Below, in pieces: positions 25,343-35,600 of a stretch of 64,000 nucleotides of DNA (positions are counted from its first letter, which is position 1; every line of letters begins with the position of its first letter). The position numbers and the translations under genes were made by a program. Origin of the DNA: Bog-473 sp963766995. GTDB lineage: Bacteria; Actinomycetota; Acidimicrobiia; Acidimicrobiales; RAAP-2. The notes under the pieces were generated by a model, which was not told the origin of the DNA, did no database searches, and was given only the letters and a program-made list of their open reading frames with translations. Where the stretch lies: NCBI GenBank assembly GCA_963766995.1, contig CAVYCE010000001.1, positions 1,054,001-1,118,000 on the forward strand. Direction: 5' to 3'.

Positions 25343-27109
25343 ATGGCTGGAGCCCCCGATCCGATCGAGATCGAGTGGCAATTCGACGCCCTCGATCTTC
25401 GCCCGGTGGAGCGCTGGCTGGCTGCGCTCCCCACACTTTCCATTGACGGTGATGAGCAGTTGACCATCACGGCGCTGGCCAAGCCGCCGCGCCGGCTCGT
25501 CGACTCGTATCTCGACACCGAGGACTGGCGCATGCTGCGGGCCGGCTTTGTGGTGCGCACGCGACGGCGGGGTCGGCAAGACGAGATCACATTGAAGGAC
25601 AACTCAGTCCGCCGCGGAGTCAGGTGGATTGCGCCAGCGGTTGGAAGTGACCGAGGAGCTCCCACCGGGCGGCGTCCCGGCCCTCGGACCTGACGGGCCG
25701 GTGGGGCGCCGTGTTCACGCTGTGGCCGGTCGCAAAGGATTGAGCGAAGTGCTCCAGGTTCGTACTCGGCGTCGCCCCTTTGCACTTCGTGTGGGCGGGA
25801 TCGATGCCGCCGAGGTGGCATTGGACGACACTGCGGTGGTCGTGGGTCATGGGCAGCGTCCCATGCAGCTGCGCCGAGTGGAGGTCGAAGTACAGCCAGA
25901 GTGGGTGGAGGCGCTCACGCCGATTGTGGCCCAACTCCGGGAAGCCTGCGGCCTGCAAGCCGGCCACGCTTTCCAAGTTTGAGGCCGGCCTCCTAGCCAT
26001 CGGCGCCGTCATCCCCGGGCCACCCGATCTCGGACCCACCACTTCGGGTCCGAACGACTCATTGGGCGAGTTGGCCTACAGCGTCGTGCGGCGACAACTC
26101 GCCGTGCTGCGGAACAAGGAACCTGGCACACGATTCGGTGAGGATCCCGAGGAGCTGCACGACATGCGGGTAGCCACCCGCCGCCTGCGGGCCGCCATGG
26201 ACCTATTCATCGAGGTGTTGCCGGTTCGGGCACGCACCTTCCGCGAGGAGCTGGGTTGGGCCGCCGGCGTACTGGGCCACGTTCGCGACCTCGATGTGCA
26301 GCTGGAAGCCCAGAAAGCCATGTCGGCTTCGGCGGCGGCGTGGAAAACCATTTTCGGCGATCCAGAGGCCGATCCGCTGGGCGAGTTAGCCGACCTCCTG
26401 AACCGAGAACGCCAGAGCGCCCGAGCCGAAATGCTGGCCGCCCTCGATTCGTCTGCGCTGGGAGCGACTCCTCAGCGGACTGGCCACCATGGTGCAGCAG
26501 GGGCCACTCCAGCGCTCGACCGCTGGACATCTCCCGGCTGTCATAGCCGTGCCCGATTTGGTGAGCGCCCGCCATGAGGCGGTGGTGAAGGCCGCACGCC
26601 GGGCCAAGCGCTCCGGAATACCGGCCGACTACCACCGCTTACGCATTCGCTGTAAGCGCCTCCGCTATTCACTCGAGTTCAGTCAGGAGCTCTACGTCGG
26701 TCGCACCGCTCGCTTCGTCAAGCAGCTGACCGGGTTGCAAAATCAGCTTGGTCTGATGCAGGACGCCGAAGTGGCTGCTGGACGCTTGGCCGACTTGGCT
26801 CGAGGTGAGGCGCACCTGTCACCCACCACCATTTTCGTAATGGGTGGAGTGGCCGAGCGCCATCGCCTGGAGTTCGATCGGATCATGGACAAACTGCCCA
26901 AGGAGCTGTCGCGAGTCGGTGGACGTGAATGGCGCGAACTCGCCGATGTGATGGAGCGTCAGCGCCAGCAAGCACTGGCGCTGCTGCCACCAGTGCGGCA
27001 CACGCTGCGTGCTGTGCCGTCGCCCGTGCTGAGTGAAGCTCCGGTGGATCCGTTTACCCCGGTGGTATTGACCACCACCCCGGAAGCCGACGCTACGCCG
27101 CTGTCCTAA
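25343..27109 (+). pseudogene. CYTH-CHAD protein gene, three single-base frameshifts
   Basis: Four reading-frame pieces join into one protein of about 588 residues. An N-terminal CYTH (triphosphate tunnel) domain opens with I-E-I-E-W-Q-F and continues through L-E-V-T-E-E-L and R-R-V-E-V-E-V. A CHAD domain follows with H-D-M-R-V-A-T-R-R-L-R-A-A-M, A-G-V-L-G-H-V-R-D-L-D-V and Y-H-R-L-R-I-R-C-K-R-L-R-Y-S-L-E-F. CHAD domains bind polyphosphate, and CYTH domains act on triphosphates. Each break needs one base removed: near 25605-25616, at TTT 25970-25972 and near 26451-26455. All are +1 shifts. The expected ExExK motif reads E-I-E-W-Q, with Gln for Lys. Translation of all pieces is otherwise well preserved. 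Confidence 0.85.
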
Positions 27110-27475
27110 TCAGGCCAGCGGAAAGTCCTGCTCTTCGCCCATGACAACACGTGGGTGCTCGGTCAGGACGAAATGCAGCTTGTCGGTGTCGAGGAACCGC
27201 TCAATATCGGTCCAGATCTCCGAGAAATCAGGCTCTGCCATGTGGGCCCGGTAGCTGTCCATGTTGTCGAACCACTGCACCGTGACACCATCGAATCCCG
27301 GGTCGTCGTCGCCGCTGTAGTCAGAGAGCGGGCGCGGGTGTTGTTCATAACGAACAACATGGCTTCCGCTCTGACTCGCCGCGATGAGCGGACCATGCAC
27401 GGTTTCCCAGTGCAGGTGGAACTCAGCCGGAGTAAGACCCGACCTCCGTCGCAGGAGGCAGGTCAGTCTGACCAA
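27110..27475 (-). CDS. EthD-domain protein
   Basis: A 121-residue dimeric alpha-beta barrel protein of the EthD family, with L-L-R-R-R-S-G-L-T-P-A-E-F-H-L-H-W and H-G-P-L at the start and the F-D-G-V-T-V-Q-W-F and E-H-P-R-V-V blocks further on. EthD proteins accompany oxygenases or polyketide-type cyclases and may bind hydrophobic substrates; the first known member supports ether degradation by a P450 system. No oxygenase is nearby. The start is TTG 27475, four bases after the stop of the upstream frameshifted gene, so they may be cotranscribed. It is intact. Confidence 0.85.
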   Translation of the reverse strand: MVRLTCLLRRRSGLTPAEFHLHWETVHGPLIAASQSGSHVVRYEQHPRPLSDYSGDDDPGFDGVTVQWFDNMDSYRAHMAEPDFSEIWTDIERFLDTDKLHFVLTEHPRVVMGEEQDFPLA

Positions 27476-27479
27476 ATGA

Positions 27480-28632
27480 TCAGCTGGCGCCGTCGAGCAC
27501 GCCGGTCACACCCGTGACCACTGTGCCCACCGTGTTGGTAACGCCGGAGACGACACCCGACACTGTGCTGGTCACGGTGGTCAACGTCTGAGAGACGGGG
27601 GCCAGAGCCGTGGGCAGTGCAGGTGCGGTGGGCAGCGAGACCGGGAGGCTGGGCAATGGCGCCGAGCTTGAGTCAGTGGACAGCGGCACCGTGGGCAGGC
27701 TGGGCAGCGTGAAGCCGGCAGAACCTGGGAGCACTGGAGCCGTGGTGAGGTTGAGTGCACCCGTCACGACGCTGAGCACCGGCTTGACGATGCTGGTCAC
27801 CGGGCTCGTGACGCCAGACGAGCCGTGGCTCAATCCACCCGACACCGAGCTGGACGGAGCGTTCACGCTCGGCAGGCCAATCGCACTGAGCGGTGAAGTG
27901 GCCGCGGTGGGCACCGCGAGCACACTGCCCAAGTTCGAAAGCGTGCCAACCAGGTCGCTGGAAATACCGGCGAGCGAGGTGACTACTCCATTGAGACCGT
28001 CAGACGGGTCGCTTGGCATGGACGCGATACCGCTCAGGGCGCCAGCCAGGTTCGTCAGAATGCCGCTCAGACCGCCGGACAGATCGCCCACGGCAGCTTC
28101 AACGGCGTTGGTGTTGGCCGCCGCAGTTGACGACTGATCGGTCGAGTTGGTGTCGGCGGTGGTCACGGCCGGCGTCGAGACGCCCGGCAGTGCGGTGCCG
28201 ACAACGCCGCTGGGAACAGCGGGAAGCACCGAGGTGGGCTGACAACGTGCCACTGAGCTCCGTCGGGAGCGTGGTCACCGTGTTGCCGAGACTCGAGAAT
28301 GCAGCCGAGGCAGCCTTGGCCGTCGCGGGGGAAGCAGCGAGCTGCGACTGGTAGGCCGCGTCGGCCACCGAAGCAAGAGGAACGAACTGTGTCGAGTTGT
28401 TGAGTGACTGAGCCGAAGCCGGTGTCACACCGAACTCACCGCCAAGTCCACCAAGCAGTGCACCAACCACGGCGCAGGCGATGCCACCAGAGGCGACAAT
28501 GCCGACGGTGCGAGCACGCGACGGCTCACTCAGTGCGGTACGGGCTGTGTGTGCGCCACGTGGGGCGCGACCCGACGGGCCAGCACCGAACTCGTCGTGC
28601 AGCATCTCGTCGTAGATCTCGTCGAAACTCAT
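27480..28632 (-). pseudogene. Low-complexity membrane/surface protein, one frameshift
   Basis: The N-terminal part (M-S-F-D-E-I-Y-D-E-M-L-H-D-E-F) precedes one transmembrane segment at about residues 35-60, then an outer region extremely rich in Ser, Thr, Gly, Val, Leu and Pro (S-G-I-L-T-N-L-A-G, V-S-G-V-V-S-G-V-T). ATG 28632 has GGAGGAGG 8 bases upstream. The frame breaks at about 28235-28240, where removal of one base from a C-run (coding strand) joins the two parts into roughly 383 residues. Composition suggests an exported stalk or surface protein, and it sits beside a sortase. No recognised domain and no sorting signal are visible at the C-terminus. Confidence 0.7.
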
Positions 28633-28743
28633 TCTCGGTTCCTCCTCCGTTGTCCCCGGGTTCCCCCCGGTCACTCCATAGATACAACGGGCTCTGTGCC
28701 TAGACCTTGCGGTCTTTCTTGGACTTTTACCTGAACAAATACT

Positions 28744-29830
28744 CTAGCCGAATTGCCAGCTGCCAATCGTCACTGTAGCTCCGTGAACAGGGAGAACGAC
28801 AGTTTCGGTGTGTGTTCCCGGATCTCCTCCACCTGAAAGAGTCACCGTGGTGGTGAGCACCACCTGGGAGGGCTGGCCCCTGGTCGAGACAATCTCCACA
28901 TCGAGGGGGGCGTCATGCCCCGTTACGGTGGCTCCATTGAGCGTCAGATGGCATGGCCACCCCCGGTGCCAGGGCCGCCCACCAGGACATTTGCTGCTGT
29001 GCCCCGGCATGGAGCCCTCCGAAATAGGCCGACAGGGCCGCTCCTTCAAGCGAGAGGGGTCCCGGCGACTGGGCGAAGGCCACGCTGGCGTTGACCAACT
29101 GCATGGTGCCCATGGGGGCCTCGTTTTGTTCCAGAGTCAGGCCCTGGTTCGACCAGGGCCGCCGGCGCCGTGGTCACGTAGTTCACCGACTTTCCGGCCT
29201 GCACCAGGGCACTCCCTGGGTTCAGGCTGGTGCCCTTGGTTGCCGCCGATACCTCGACGGCCCTGATCAGTAGCCGCTTCGAGGTGAAAAAGAGCGCATT
29301 GGGCGGATAGCAGGTGTCGAGCACCAGGCTGGGATCGCTGTGTTGGCCACTGGCGAACCGGCCTCCACGATCTGCTGATCACTCACCTCGAACTTCACCG
29401 TGTTGCAGGCGGTCTGATAGGTGATGACGTCACCGGGCTTCAGGAGGTTCAGGTGCACGAAGTAGCTCACGTCGTGAGCCAGGAACACGGCCGCACCGTT
29501 TACTCCCGGCCAGACCGATTGCGGGTCGTGACCGACGGCGACATTGAGCTCGGCGTCATCCGTGCCTTCCTCAACCGGTGCGGTGAGGTTCAGGGCGGGG
29601 ATACTGAGGATGCCCGAGAGCTGCCCCTGCTGCTGACCACTGACGAGGCAGGCGGCACCGTGGCTCTGCGCTGCGATTCTGGCCATGGCGGCCTTCTCGC
29701 TTTGCAGGAGGACGGCGGCGGCGTGGCGCTTGTGCGCCTGCCAGGCCACTGCGTAACTCGTGAACCCGATGGCGGTCCACACGAGCAGCACTCCGAGAGC
29801 GGTGACTCCCCATTTCTTTAGGGCAAGCAT
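28744..29830 (-). pseudogene. Sortase family protein, three frameshifts
   Basis: The first piece has an N-terminal transmembrane anchor (V-T-A-L-G-V-L-L-V-W-T-A), G-I-L-S-I-P-A-L-N-L-T-A-P-V and A-V-F-L-A-H-D-V-S-Y-F, the usual strand order of a sortase, with His in A-H-D-V-S. The next piece holds the catalytic Cys in L-D-T-C-Y-P-P-N and R-L-L-I-R-A-V-E-V with the conserved Arg. Two more pieces form a C-terminal beta-rich extension. Breaks are near 29331-29345 (one base missing), 29138-29145 and 28948-28958 (one extra each). All catalytic residues survive once the frame is restored. Sortases join secreted proteins to peptidoglycan or pili; the gene at 30154 is a likely substrate. Confidence 0.8.
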
Positions 29831-29895
29831 GTGCCCTCACTTCCAACTGCGTTGTGACTTCTCTCTGTTTCGTGCGATTGCACGAGAAGCTGCAT

Positions 29896-30070
29896 CTGCT
29901 CGGAACGGGATTCCGCCTTCCCGTTCCGAGCAGCCGGCAGCACCGGTTCCCGCTGCATCCTGCTCTCCCTCTCCAGATCCTCCGTAGATCCTTGATTCAT
30001 TGCTACTGTTCACCACCCGGCGTGGCGGACCCGCCGGGTGCGGCAGCCCCCCCTAGTGGGGAGACTGCCG
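29896..30070. other. Three consecutive strong hairpins in a 323-bp non-coding gap
   Basis: The gap 29831-30153 holds no gene. It contains a perfect 15-bp stem (29896-29910 with 29919-29933, 8-nt loop), a perfect 9-bp stem CACCCGGCG/CGCCGGGTG (30014-30022 with 30032-30040), and a nested stem with CGGCAG/CTGCCG outside (30041-30046, 30065-30070) and CCCC/GGGG inside. On the minus strand this is the 3' end of the surface-protein transcript and the leader of the sortase. None has a U-tract, so attenuation, processing or mRNA stability are as likely as termination. Confidence 0.7.
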
Positions 30071-30153
30071 CCGGGCCGGCCCCGAGACCGGAGGGGGAAC
30101 GGAGGAGGTCCCGGAAGCCGGGCCCGGTGGCGGTCCACCGTCCATCCCGAAGG

Positions 30154-31641
30154 TTATCGGCGGCGGCTAAATGGAGTGACCGAGCGAGCGACCGAGAAGA
30201 CTCGGCGGCGTCCGATCATCAACATACCAGCCAGACCCATTCCCGAAAGCAGGAAGATCGGCAGTGAACCAGCCCAGAACTCACCCGTGTGCACTGTGGT
30301 CACGTTCGGCACCACAGCAGCTTGCGGGACAACTGCAGGCTGCGTCACAACACCAGGCTCCGTCACAACCGGGACCACGGGACCAGAGGTCACGTTGTTC
30401 ACGGAAGCGGAAACCTTGGCGTCGCCCAGGTTCAGCACAACCAGACCGCCGAGGAGGTCCAGCTTGAGGTCAGCCGCTTCAGCCGAACCGGCAGTGGCAG
30501 TGGAGTTCAACGTGGTTGCACTCTCAGCCACTGTGGTCAGCTGCGGGTTGACGATGCCGCTGAGTCCAAGCGAGTTGAGCAGGTTGCCGAGCAGGCTGCT
30601 CAGGTCAGGGAGTGCCAACACCGTGGGGGCGCTGGCGCCTTCCTGAACGCTCAGGATGCCGGTCACGGCGCTCGGGTCGGAGACAACACCGGTGGTGGTG
30701 TCAACCGTGATCGATGCCGTGTTCGGCAGGATCTTGATGTCGAGCATGCCCAGCAGGTCGATGTCGACGCCCTCAGTGGTGGCCACTGTGGTCACCAGGT
30801 CGTCACCATTGCTGGCCTGCGACGAAGTGATGTTCGACGTGGAGTCGCCCACCGTCACCGAAAGCAGGGTGGTCGAAGCCGTGGCGTTCGACAGCAGACC
30901 GCCAACCAGAGGCAGTTCACCGGTCAGACCACTGATGATGCCGCAAAGCGACGTCAGTGGGTCAGAGCCCGTGGGAACCAAAGCGCCCAAGTTGGCCGTG
31001 CCAAGAAGGCTGTCCACCGTGCTCAGCAGACCGCTGACCACACCAGCAGGTGCAGTAAGTCCACCGGCGGCGGCGCCACCAGCGGCAGCGTTGCTCGGGC
31101 ACAGGGTGCCGTTACCAAGCAGGTTGCCAAGACCAGGAATAGCTGCACCTAGGCCCACAGTCACCTTGGCCAAGTCACCCTCACCGTATGCGGTGGGGTT
31201 GCCGTTGGCGTCCAGGCTGGCTGACGCACGTCCACACGCTGCTTCGAGCGTGATCAAGATCACGGTCAATGGGGGCACGAGGCAGTTGGGAGCAGGGTCT
31301 GAAGCCTGTCCGTCCGTGGTCTCGCTGGCCACCGCAGTGGTGTTAATGGCATCGGCGGCCGTGGGAGCGACCGTCGTGGGGCAGGTGCTGGCGCTCTCTG
31401 AGAGCGTCGCACAAAGCCCGGTTCCTGAAGCGGTGGCTGAGTTGTTGGCCGAACTCGCAGACGAGCCGGCACCGGTCAGACCGATCAGGTTGAGCAGCGA
31501 CAGCGAAATGAATCCACCATTCGCTGACGTTGAATAGTTAGCCACGGCTGCTGGTTCAACAGCTCCCGCGCTAGTGGACAGTGCAGCGATCGCCGAGATG
31601 GCGATTGCTCCTACTGTCGCAAGTCGAATACGACGCCTCAT
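30154..31641 (-). CDS. Secreted, probably cell-wall-anchored protein with sorting-like C-terminus
   Basis: A 495-residue protein. ATG 31641 (M-R-R-R-I-R-L-A-T-V-G-A-I-A-I-S) opens a clear signal peptide, with GGAAGGGG 7 bases upstream; a longer reading from 31836 would run past it. The mature part is Ala/Thr/Ser/Val/Leu-rich with few aromatic residues. The C-terminus is a cell-wall sorting-like tripartite signal: H-T-G-E-F-W-A-G-S, a hydrophobic stretch (L-P-I-F-L-L-S-G-M-G-L-A-G), and an R-R-R tail. It has no standard LPXTG, and the neighbouring sortase is the obvious candidate enzyme. CCGTTTAAACGG, a 12-base palindrome, sits at 31665-31676 in the leader. Function unknown; adhesion is a reasonable guess. 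Confidence 0.82.
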   Translation of the reverse strand: MRRRIRLATVGAIAISAIAALSTSAGAVEPAAVANYSTSANGGFISLSLLNLIGLTGAGSSASSANNSATASGTGLCATLSESASTCPTTVAPTAADAINTTAVASETTDGQASDPAPNCLVPPLTVILITLEAACGRASASLDANGNPTAYGEGDLAKVTVGLGAAIPGLGNLLGNGTLCPSNAAAGGAAAGGLTAPAGVVSGLLSTVDSLLGTANLGALVPTGSDPLTSLCGIISGLTGELPLVGGLLSNATASTTLLSVTVGDSTSNITSSQASNGDDLVTTVATTEGVDIDLLGMLDIKILPNTASITVDTTTGVVSDPSAVTGILSVQEGASAPTVLALPDLSSLLGNLLNSLGLSGIVNPQLTTVAESATTLNSTATAGSAEAADLKLDLLGGLVVLNLGDAKVSASVNNVTSGPVVPVVTEPGVVTQPAVVPQAAVVPNVTTVHTGEFWAGSLPIFLLSGMGLAGMLMIGRRRVFSVARSVTPFSRRR

Positions 31642-31834
31642 TTGATGACCCCTTCCGTCTCCGCCGTTTAAACGGAGTTCTCCTGTTGTTGGCAATGAAA
31701 CGGTGGACATTAGTGAATCTTGCGCCTTTCGGGGAAATTTCTGGGGGTTTCTCACGCCGGTCACTCTACAGGGTGACACCACCCCCGAAATGGACTTCTT
31801 TGCTTCCAGTACGTTTCCGAAGCGTGAAGTGGCC

Positions 31835-32638
31835 ATGGTAACTCTAGTATCTTTGAGTACTTCTCATGTCATTCTGCTCATTTTGGGCGGGCTAGGGGCA
31901 GGAATTTTTAATGGGGTGGCCGGTGGCGGAAGCCTGATTTCGTTTCCCCTCCTATTAGCTCTGGGCTTTCCAGCTCTCACCGCCAACGTCACGAACACGG
32001 TAGGAATCTGGCCTGGCTACCTCGGGGGCGCCGCTGGGTTCCGGCGCGAAATCGCCGACCAACGCCGTCCATTGGTTCGCCTCAGTCCTGTCGCCATATT
32101 GGGGGGCGTCGCAGGCGCGGTCCTTCTCCTCACGACATCGTCGTCACTGTTCACCACTATGGCACCGTGGCTCGTTCTTGGAGCTTCCGTGCTCTTTGCC
32201 TTCCAACCGTTGCTGCGACGAGCACTCAACTCAACCAAATCTGAAAATGGCACTGCTGATGAAACGGGTTCGCCAGTGCAGCAAAGCCATTCCATCCTCC
32301 TCGTCGGGGGCACGTTCGTGGCGTCGGTGTATGGGGGTTATTTCGGTGCCGGTCTCGGCGTCATGCTTTTGGCCATCCTTGGATTGGCGCTTCCAGACTC
32401 CATTGCCCGGACGAGCGGCATGCGCACCGTCTTGTCCATATTGGTGAACGGTGTAGCGGCCAGCGTGTTCCTGATTCATGGAGGCCTGGCCTGGAAGGCG
32501 GTCGCCTTTCTGGCTATCGGCAGTGTCATTGGAGGATGGGTGGGGGCTCGATTGGCCCTGGCCATATCTCCCACGGCCCTCCGCATCGCCGTCGTCCTCA
32601 TTGGGCTCGGCACCACGGTGAAGCTTCTTGTGTCCTAG
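31835..32638 (+). CDS. TauE/SafE family sulphite/sulphonate exporter-like permease
   Basis: A 267-residue membrane protein with about seven hydrophobic segments. It carries the family's paired repeat motifs: G-A-G-I-F-N-G-V-A-G-G-G in the first half and G-G-Y-F-G-A-G-L-G-V-M-L in the second. Members export sulphite, sulphoacetate or other organic anions; the substrate here is not evident. ATG 31835 is chosen because it starts just before the first transmembrane helix; upstream in-frame codons give an unlikely leader. The stop codon overlaps the stop of the lhr gene by 4 bases (CTAG at 32635-32638), so the two are convergent with no space for a terminator. Confidence 0.9.
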   Translation: MVTLVSLSTSHVILLILGGLGAGIFNGVAGGGSLISFPLLLALGFPALTANVTNTVGIWPGYLGGAAGFRREIADQRRPLVRLSPVAILGGVAGAVLLLTTSSSLFTTMAPWLVLGASVLFAFQPLLRRALNSTKSENGTADETGSPVQQSHSILLVGGTFVASVYGGYFGAGLGVMLLAILGLALPDSIARTSGMRTVLSILVNGVAASVFLIHGGLAWKAVAFLAIGSVIGGWVGARLALAISPTALRIAVVLIGLGTTVKLLVS

Positions 32639-35600
32639 CTCACCTGCTGAGCGTCGACCACCAGTCCGTCCTTGAGAATGACTTGCTGATGTCGACGCAT
32701 GGGCACGCGAGTGCCGCCAGCAATCGAACCCGTCACATTGAGCGGATCCGCGCCCGCAATGACCAGCTGCTCACCCGTTGGCGCACTGCGATGCACGCGC
32801 TGCAACAACGCTGCTGCCTCGGGCAGCGCGTACTGCTCACCAGCGATCCCCACCACAAACCGACCACCGAGGGCCAGACCGCGCGCCTCGAGTCGTCGCA
32901 TAGCCCACACCACTTCCCGCCACGGCACGCGAAACGATTCGCGACTCCACACTTCCCACGCCACCACACCCCAGCGGGCCAACAGCTGCCAGGCCACCGA
33001 CTCGGCCAGCTCCTCGTTCACCGGTTGCAGCGGATCAACCACCGCGTCTTCGTGCACAGGCAGGAGCGCCCAGCGACCTTCTCCAATACCCGAGCCGGGC
33101 GGCGCATGCCGGCGACTCAGCCCCGGCCGCCCTCGAGCCCGACTCCCGCCTTGTCGATACGTTCTGGTGCGCCAACGGTCGCGTGCGGAAAGTAACGAAC
33201 GAACGGCGGAGAACGCGTCGGCCGTCACGATCCCGCGCGCCACGAGGTCCCACAGACCCTCGTCGATTTCGGCCGGCAACCGACCGGCGAGCTGCGCCAG
33301 CTCAGGACGAAAACAGGCGCCACGCGATCGCAGTACTTCCAACACGTCAGCCGCGGCGCCGATCTTCGGTTCAGGTGCCGCCATACCGGCCCGAACGGCG
33401 CGCAGCATGAAGGGAAAGTCTTCCCGAAGGACGAAGGCCAATGGCGTGGACGAGGACGGCGTGCCCGCACGCCCAACCCGCTCGGCCTGCGGTGTCAGGC
33501 GGCCCCACATGACTTCGCCCGCCAGACAAAGTTCGTCGAGCCAGCGCGGGTCGTACTCCCGAATACGAGTGGGAAGAATGTGTGCTTCCCACTCGGCTGA
33601 CGGCGCTTCAATGCCTTGCAGTTGCTCCAGCACCATCAGCAAGCCACCCCGACCGTCCAAGCGCGATGCCGGCGTGGCGTGTTGCCATTCGGCCAGGAAA
33701 CGCACGTAGTCAGCGATGGGAATGGCCTCGACAAAGCCACGACGACGTTGTCGGCTGGCACCGTGCAGTCGCACCAGCAGATGCCGCGCGCACCAACGGC
33801 CATCGGGCAGCTCAATAGCGGAGCCCGTGGCTTCCAGTCGAGCCAGAGCGGTGTGGGCACGCGCCAATGAGAGCGGTGCACCTGACGGGGCACCGGTAGG
33901 AAATCGGTCACTGCTGATGAGTTGGTCCACCGTGACCGGTCCGGCCACTTGGAGATGTCCGCTCATACACGCCGCGGCAGCTTCGTCGTCGTCATTCAGC
34001 GAGGCAGCCAATGTGGCCCTCTCGGTCGCCACCCAGCAGCCATCGGTGAGGGCAGCGCGTCCGTCGGCGACCAGGGCATCAAACCAGGCCGACCACTCCG
34101 GCAGCGGACGGCAGGCGATGAGGGACAGCAAAAGGTCGTGCAATTCATCGGCGGTGCGCGGTCGAGGCCGAACTTGCTCCAACACCACGGCCACTGCGTC
34201 GGCGTCGAGCGTACCGAGCTCGCGGGCGGGCACTGGGAGCCCGTTGGCGTCGAGCGCTCCCAGGCCACGGGTAATGGACAAAGCGCGCGTCCGACGCTCC
34301 TCCAGAGGTGCGCCGTCGAGAAAGGTGAAGGGACGACCGCTGAGAATCCCATGCGCCAACGGGGACGGCTCCGGCGAATCAACGGTGTGCACTTCGACTG
34401 CTCCCGACTCGACGGCAGCCCACAGATCAACCAGACCCTCGACATGCAAGCCTTCGTGGAGGCAGTCCTCGACCGTCTGGCGAGCCAACACATGGTCGGC
34501 CACCGCCACCGGACCGGGCGGCGCGTTTTCCTGGCATGCCGCCAGCCCGGGCCACACTGCAGCCATGAGATCGTCGGCCTCCATGCGCTGGAGGTGGATA
34601 GGTCGGCGGGAGCCGCCGCGCATGCGAGGCAGGACCAATGCACGGTTGAGATTCCAGCGCCAGCGGGCCGCCAACATCGGATGCGGCAACACCGCTTGTA
34701 TCAAGACCTCTCGTGCCGTGTTGCTCGACAGCATTGATTGCACCCGCGTCAGAGGAAAACTGTGCTGCGGTCCGAGAGACAAGACCACCGTGTCGTCATC
34801 GGCGGCCGCTTGCAGCTCGAAGTCAAAGGACACGCAGAACCGTTTGCGCAGCGCCAGTCCGAGGGCACGATTCACGCGGCCGCCGTATGGCGCGTGGACA
34901 ATCAGCTGTGATCCTTCGCTGTCGTCGAAACAGCGTTCCACCACAATGCGCTGGCGGGTGGGCAAGTGGCCCAGTGCGGCAAGGCCGGCAGCGCAATAGG
35001 CCACCACCTGCTGTGCCACTTCCATTGATACGGCAGCAGTGTCCATCACGTGTCGGCGTGCGCCGTCACCATCGGAGACGAGCAACAGTGGCTCGAGCGC
35101 GGCGCGCAGGTCACTGACAGCCTCGGAGAGCTCCGCCGTGCGAGCGGGCGCCTCACCCAACCAGAACGGCACCGTGGGAGGAAGATCACCGGCGTCGTGG
35201 ACCCTGACGGTCCCGACCTCCACCTTGGACACCCGCCATGAATGAGTGCCCAAAAGGAAGATGTCGCCGGCCATGGCCTCAATGGCGAAGTCTTCGTGCA
35301 CCGATCCGACCGTCACACCGTCGGGGTCGAGCACCACCCGATAGTCGCCGGTCTCCGGGATGGCGCCGCCACTGGTCAGAGCGGCCAGTCGAGCCCCACG
35401 GCGTGCTCGCACCCGGCCATTGACGCCGTCATGGTGCAAATGGGCGCCCCGCCGTCCTCGTCCTGTCTCGATTCCTTCGGACACCATGCCCAAGACGTCG
35501 TCGAAGTCCTGGCGGGACACCTCGGCGTATGGCGCGGCGCGGCGCGTCATGTCCCACAACCACTCGACGTCACGCTCCTCCACGGACGCCACCTCGGCCA

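Noticed and set aside
27339..27359. Perfect 8-bp inverted repeat TGTTGTTC-ATAAC-GAACAACA, resembling an operator
   Set aside because: It lies inside the EthD coding sequence, far from any start, and has the opposite polarity to a LexA box (GTTC before GAAC). Probably chance.
31642..31834. Possible riboswitch in the leader of the surface-protein gene (GAAAGGCGCAAG and short hairpins)
   Set aside because: The pieces resemble parts of c-di-GMP or c-di-AMP aptamers, but the conserved order and core bases do not match. Only the 12-base palindrome is solid.
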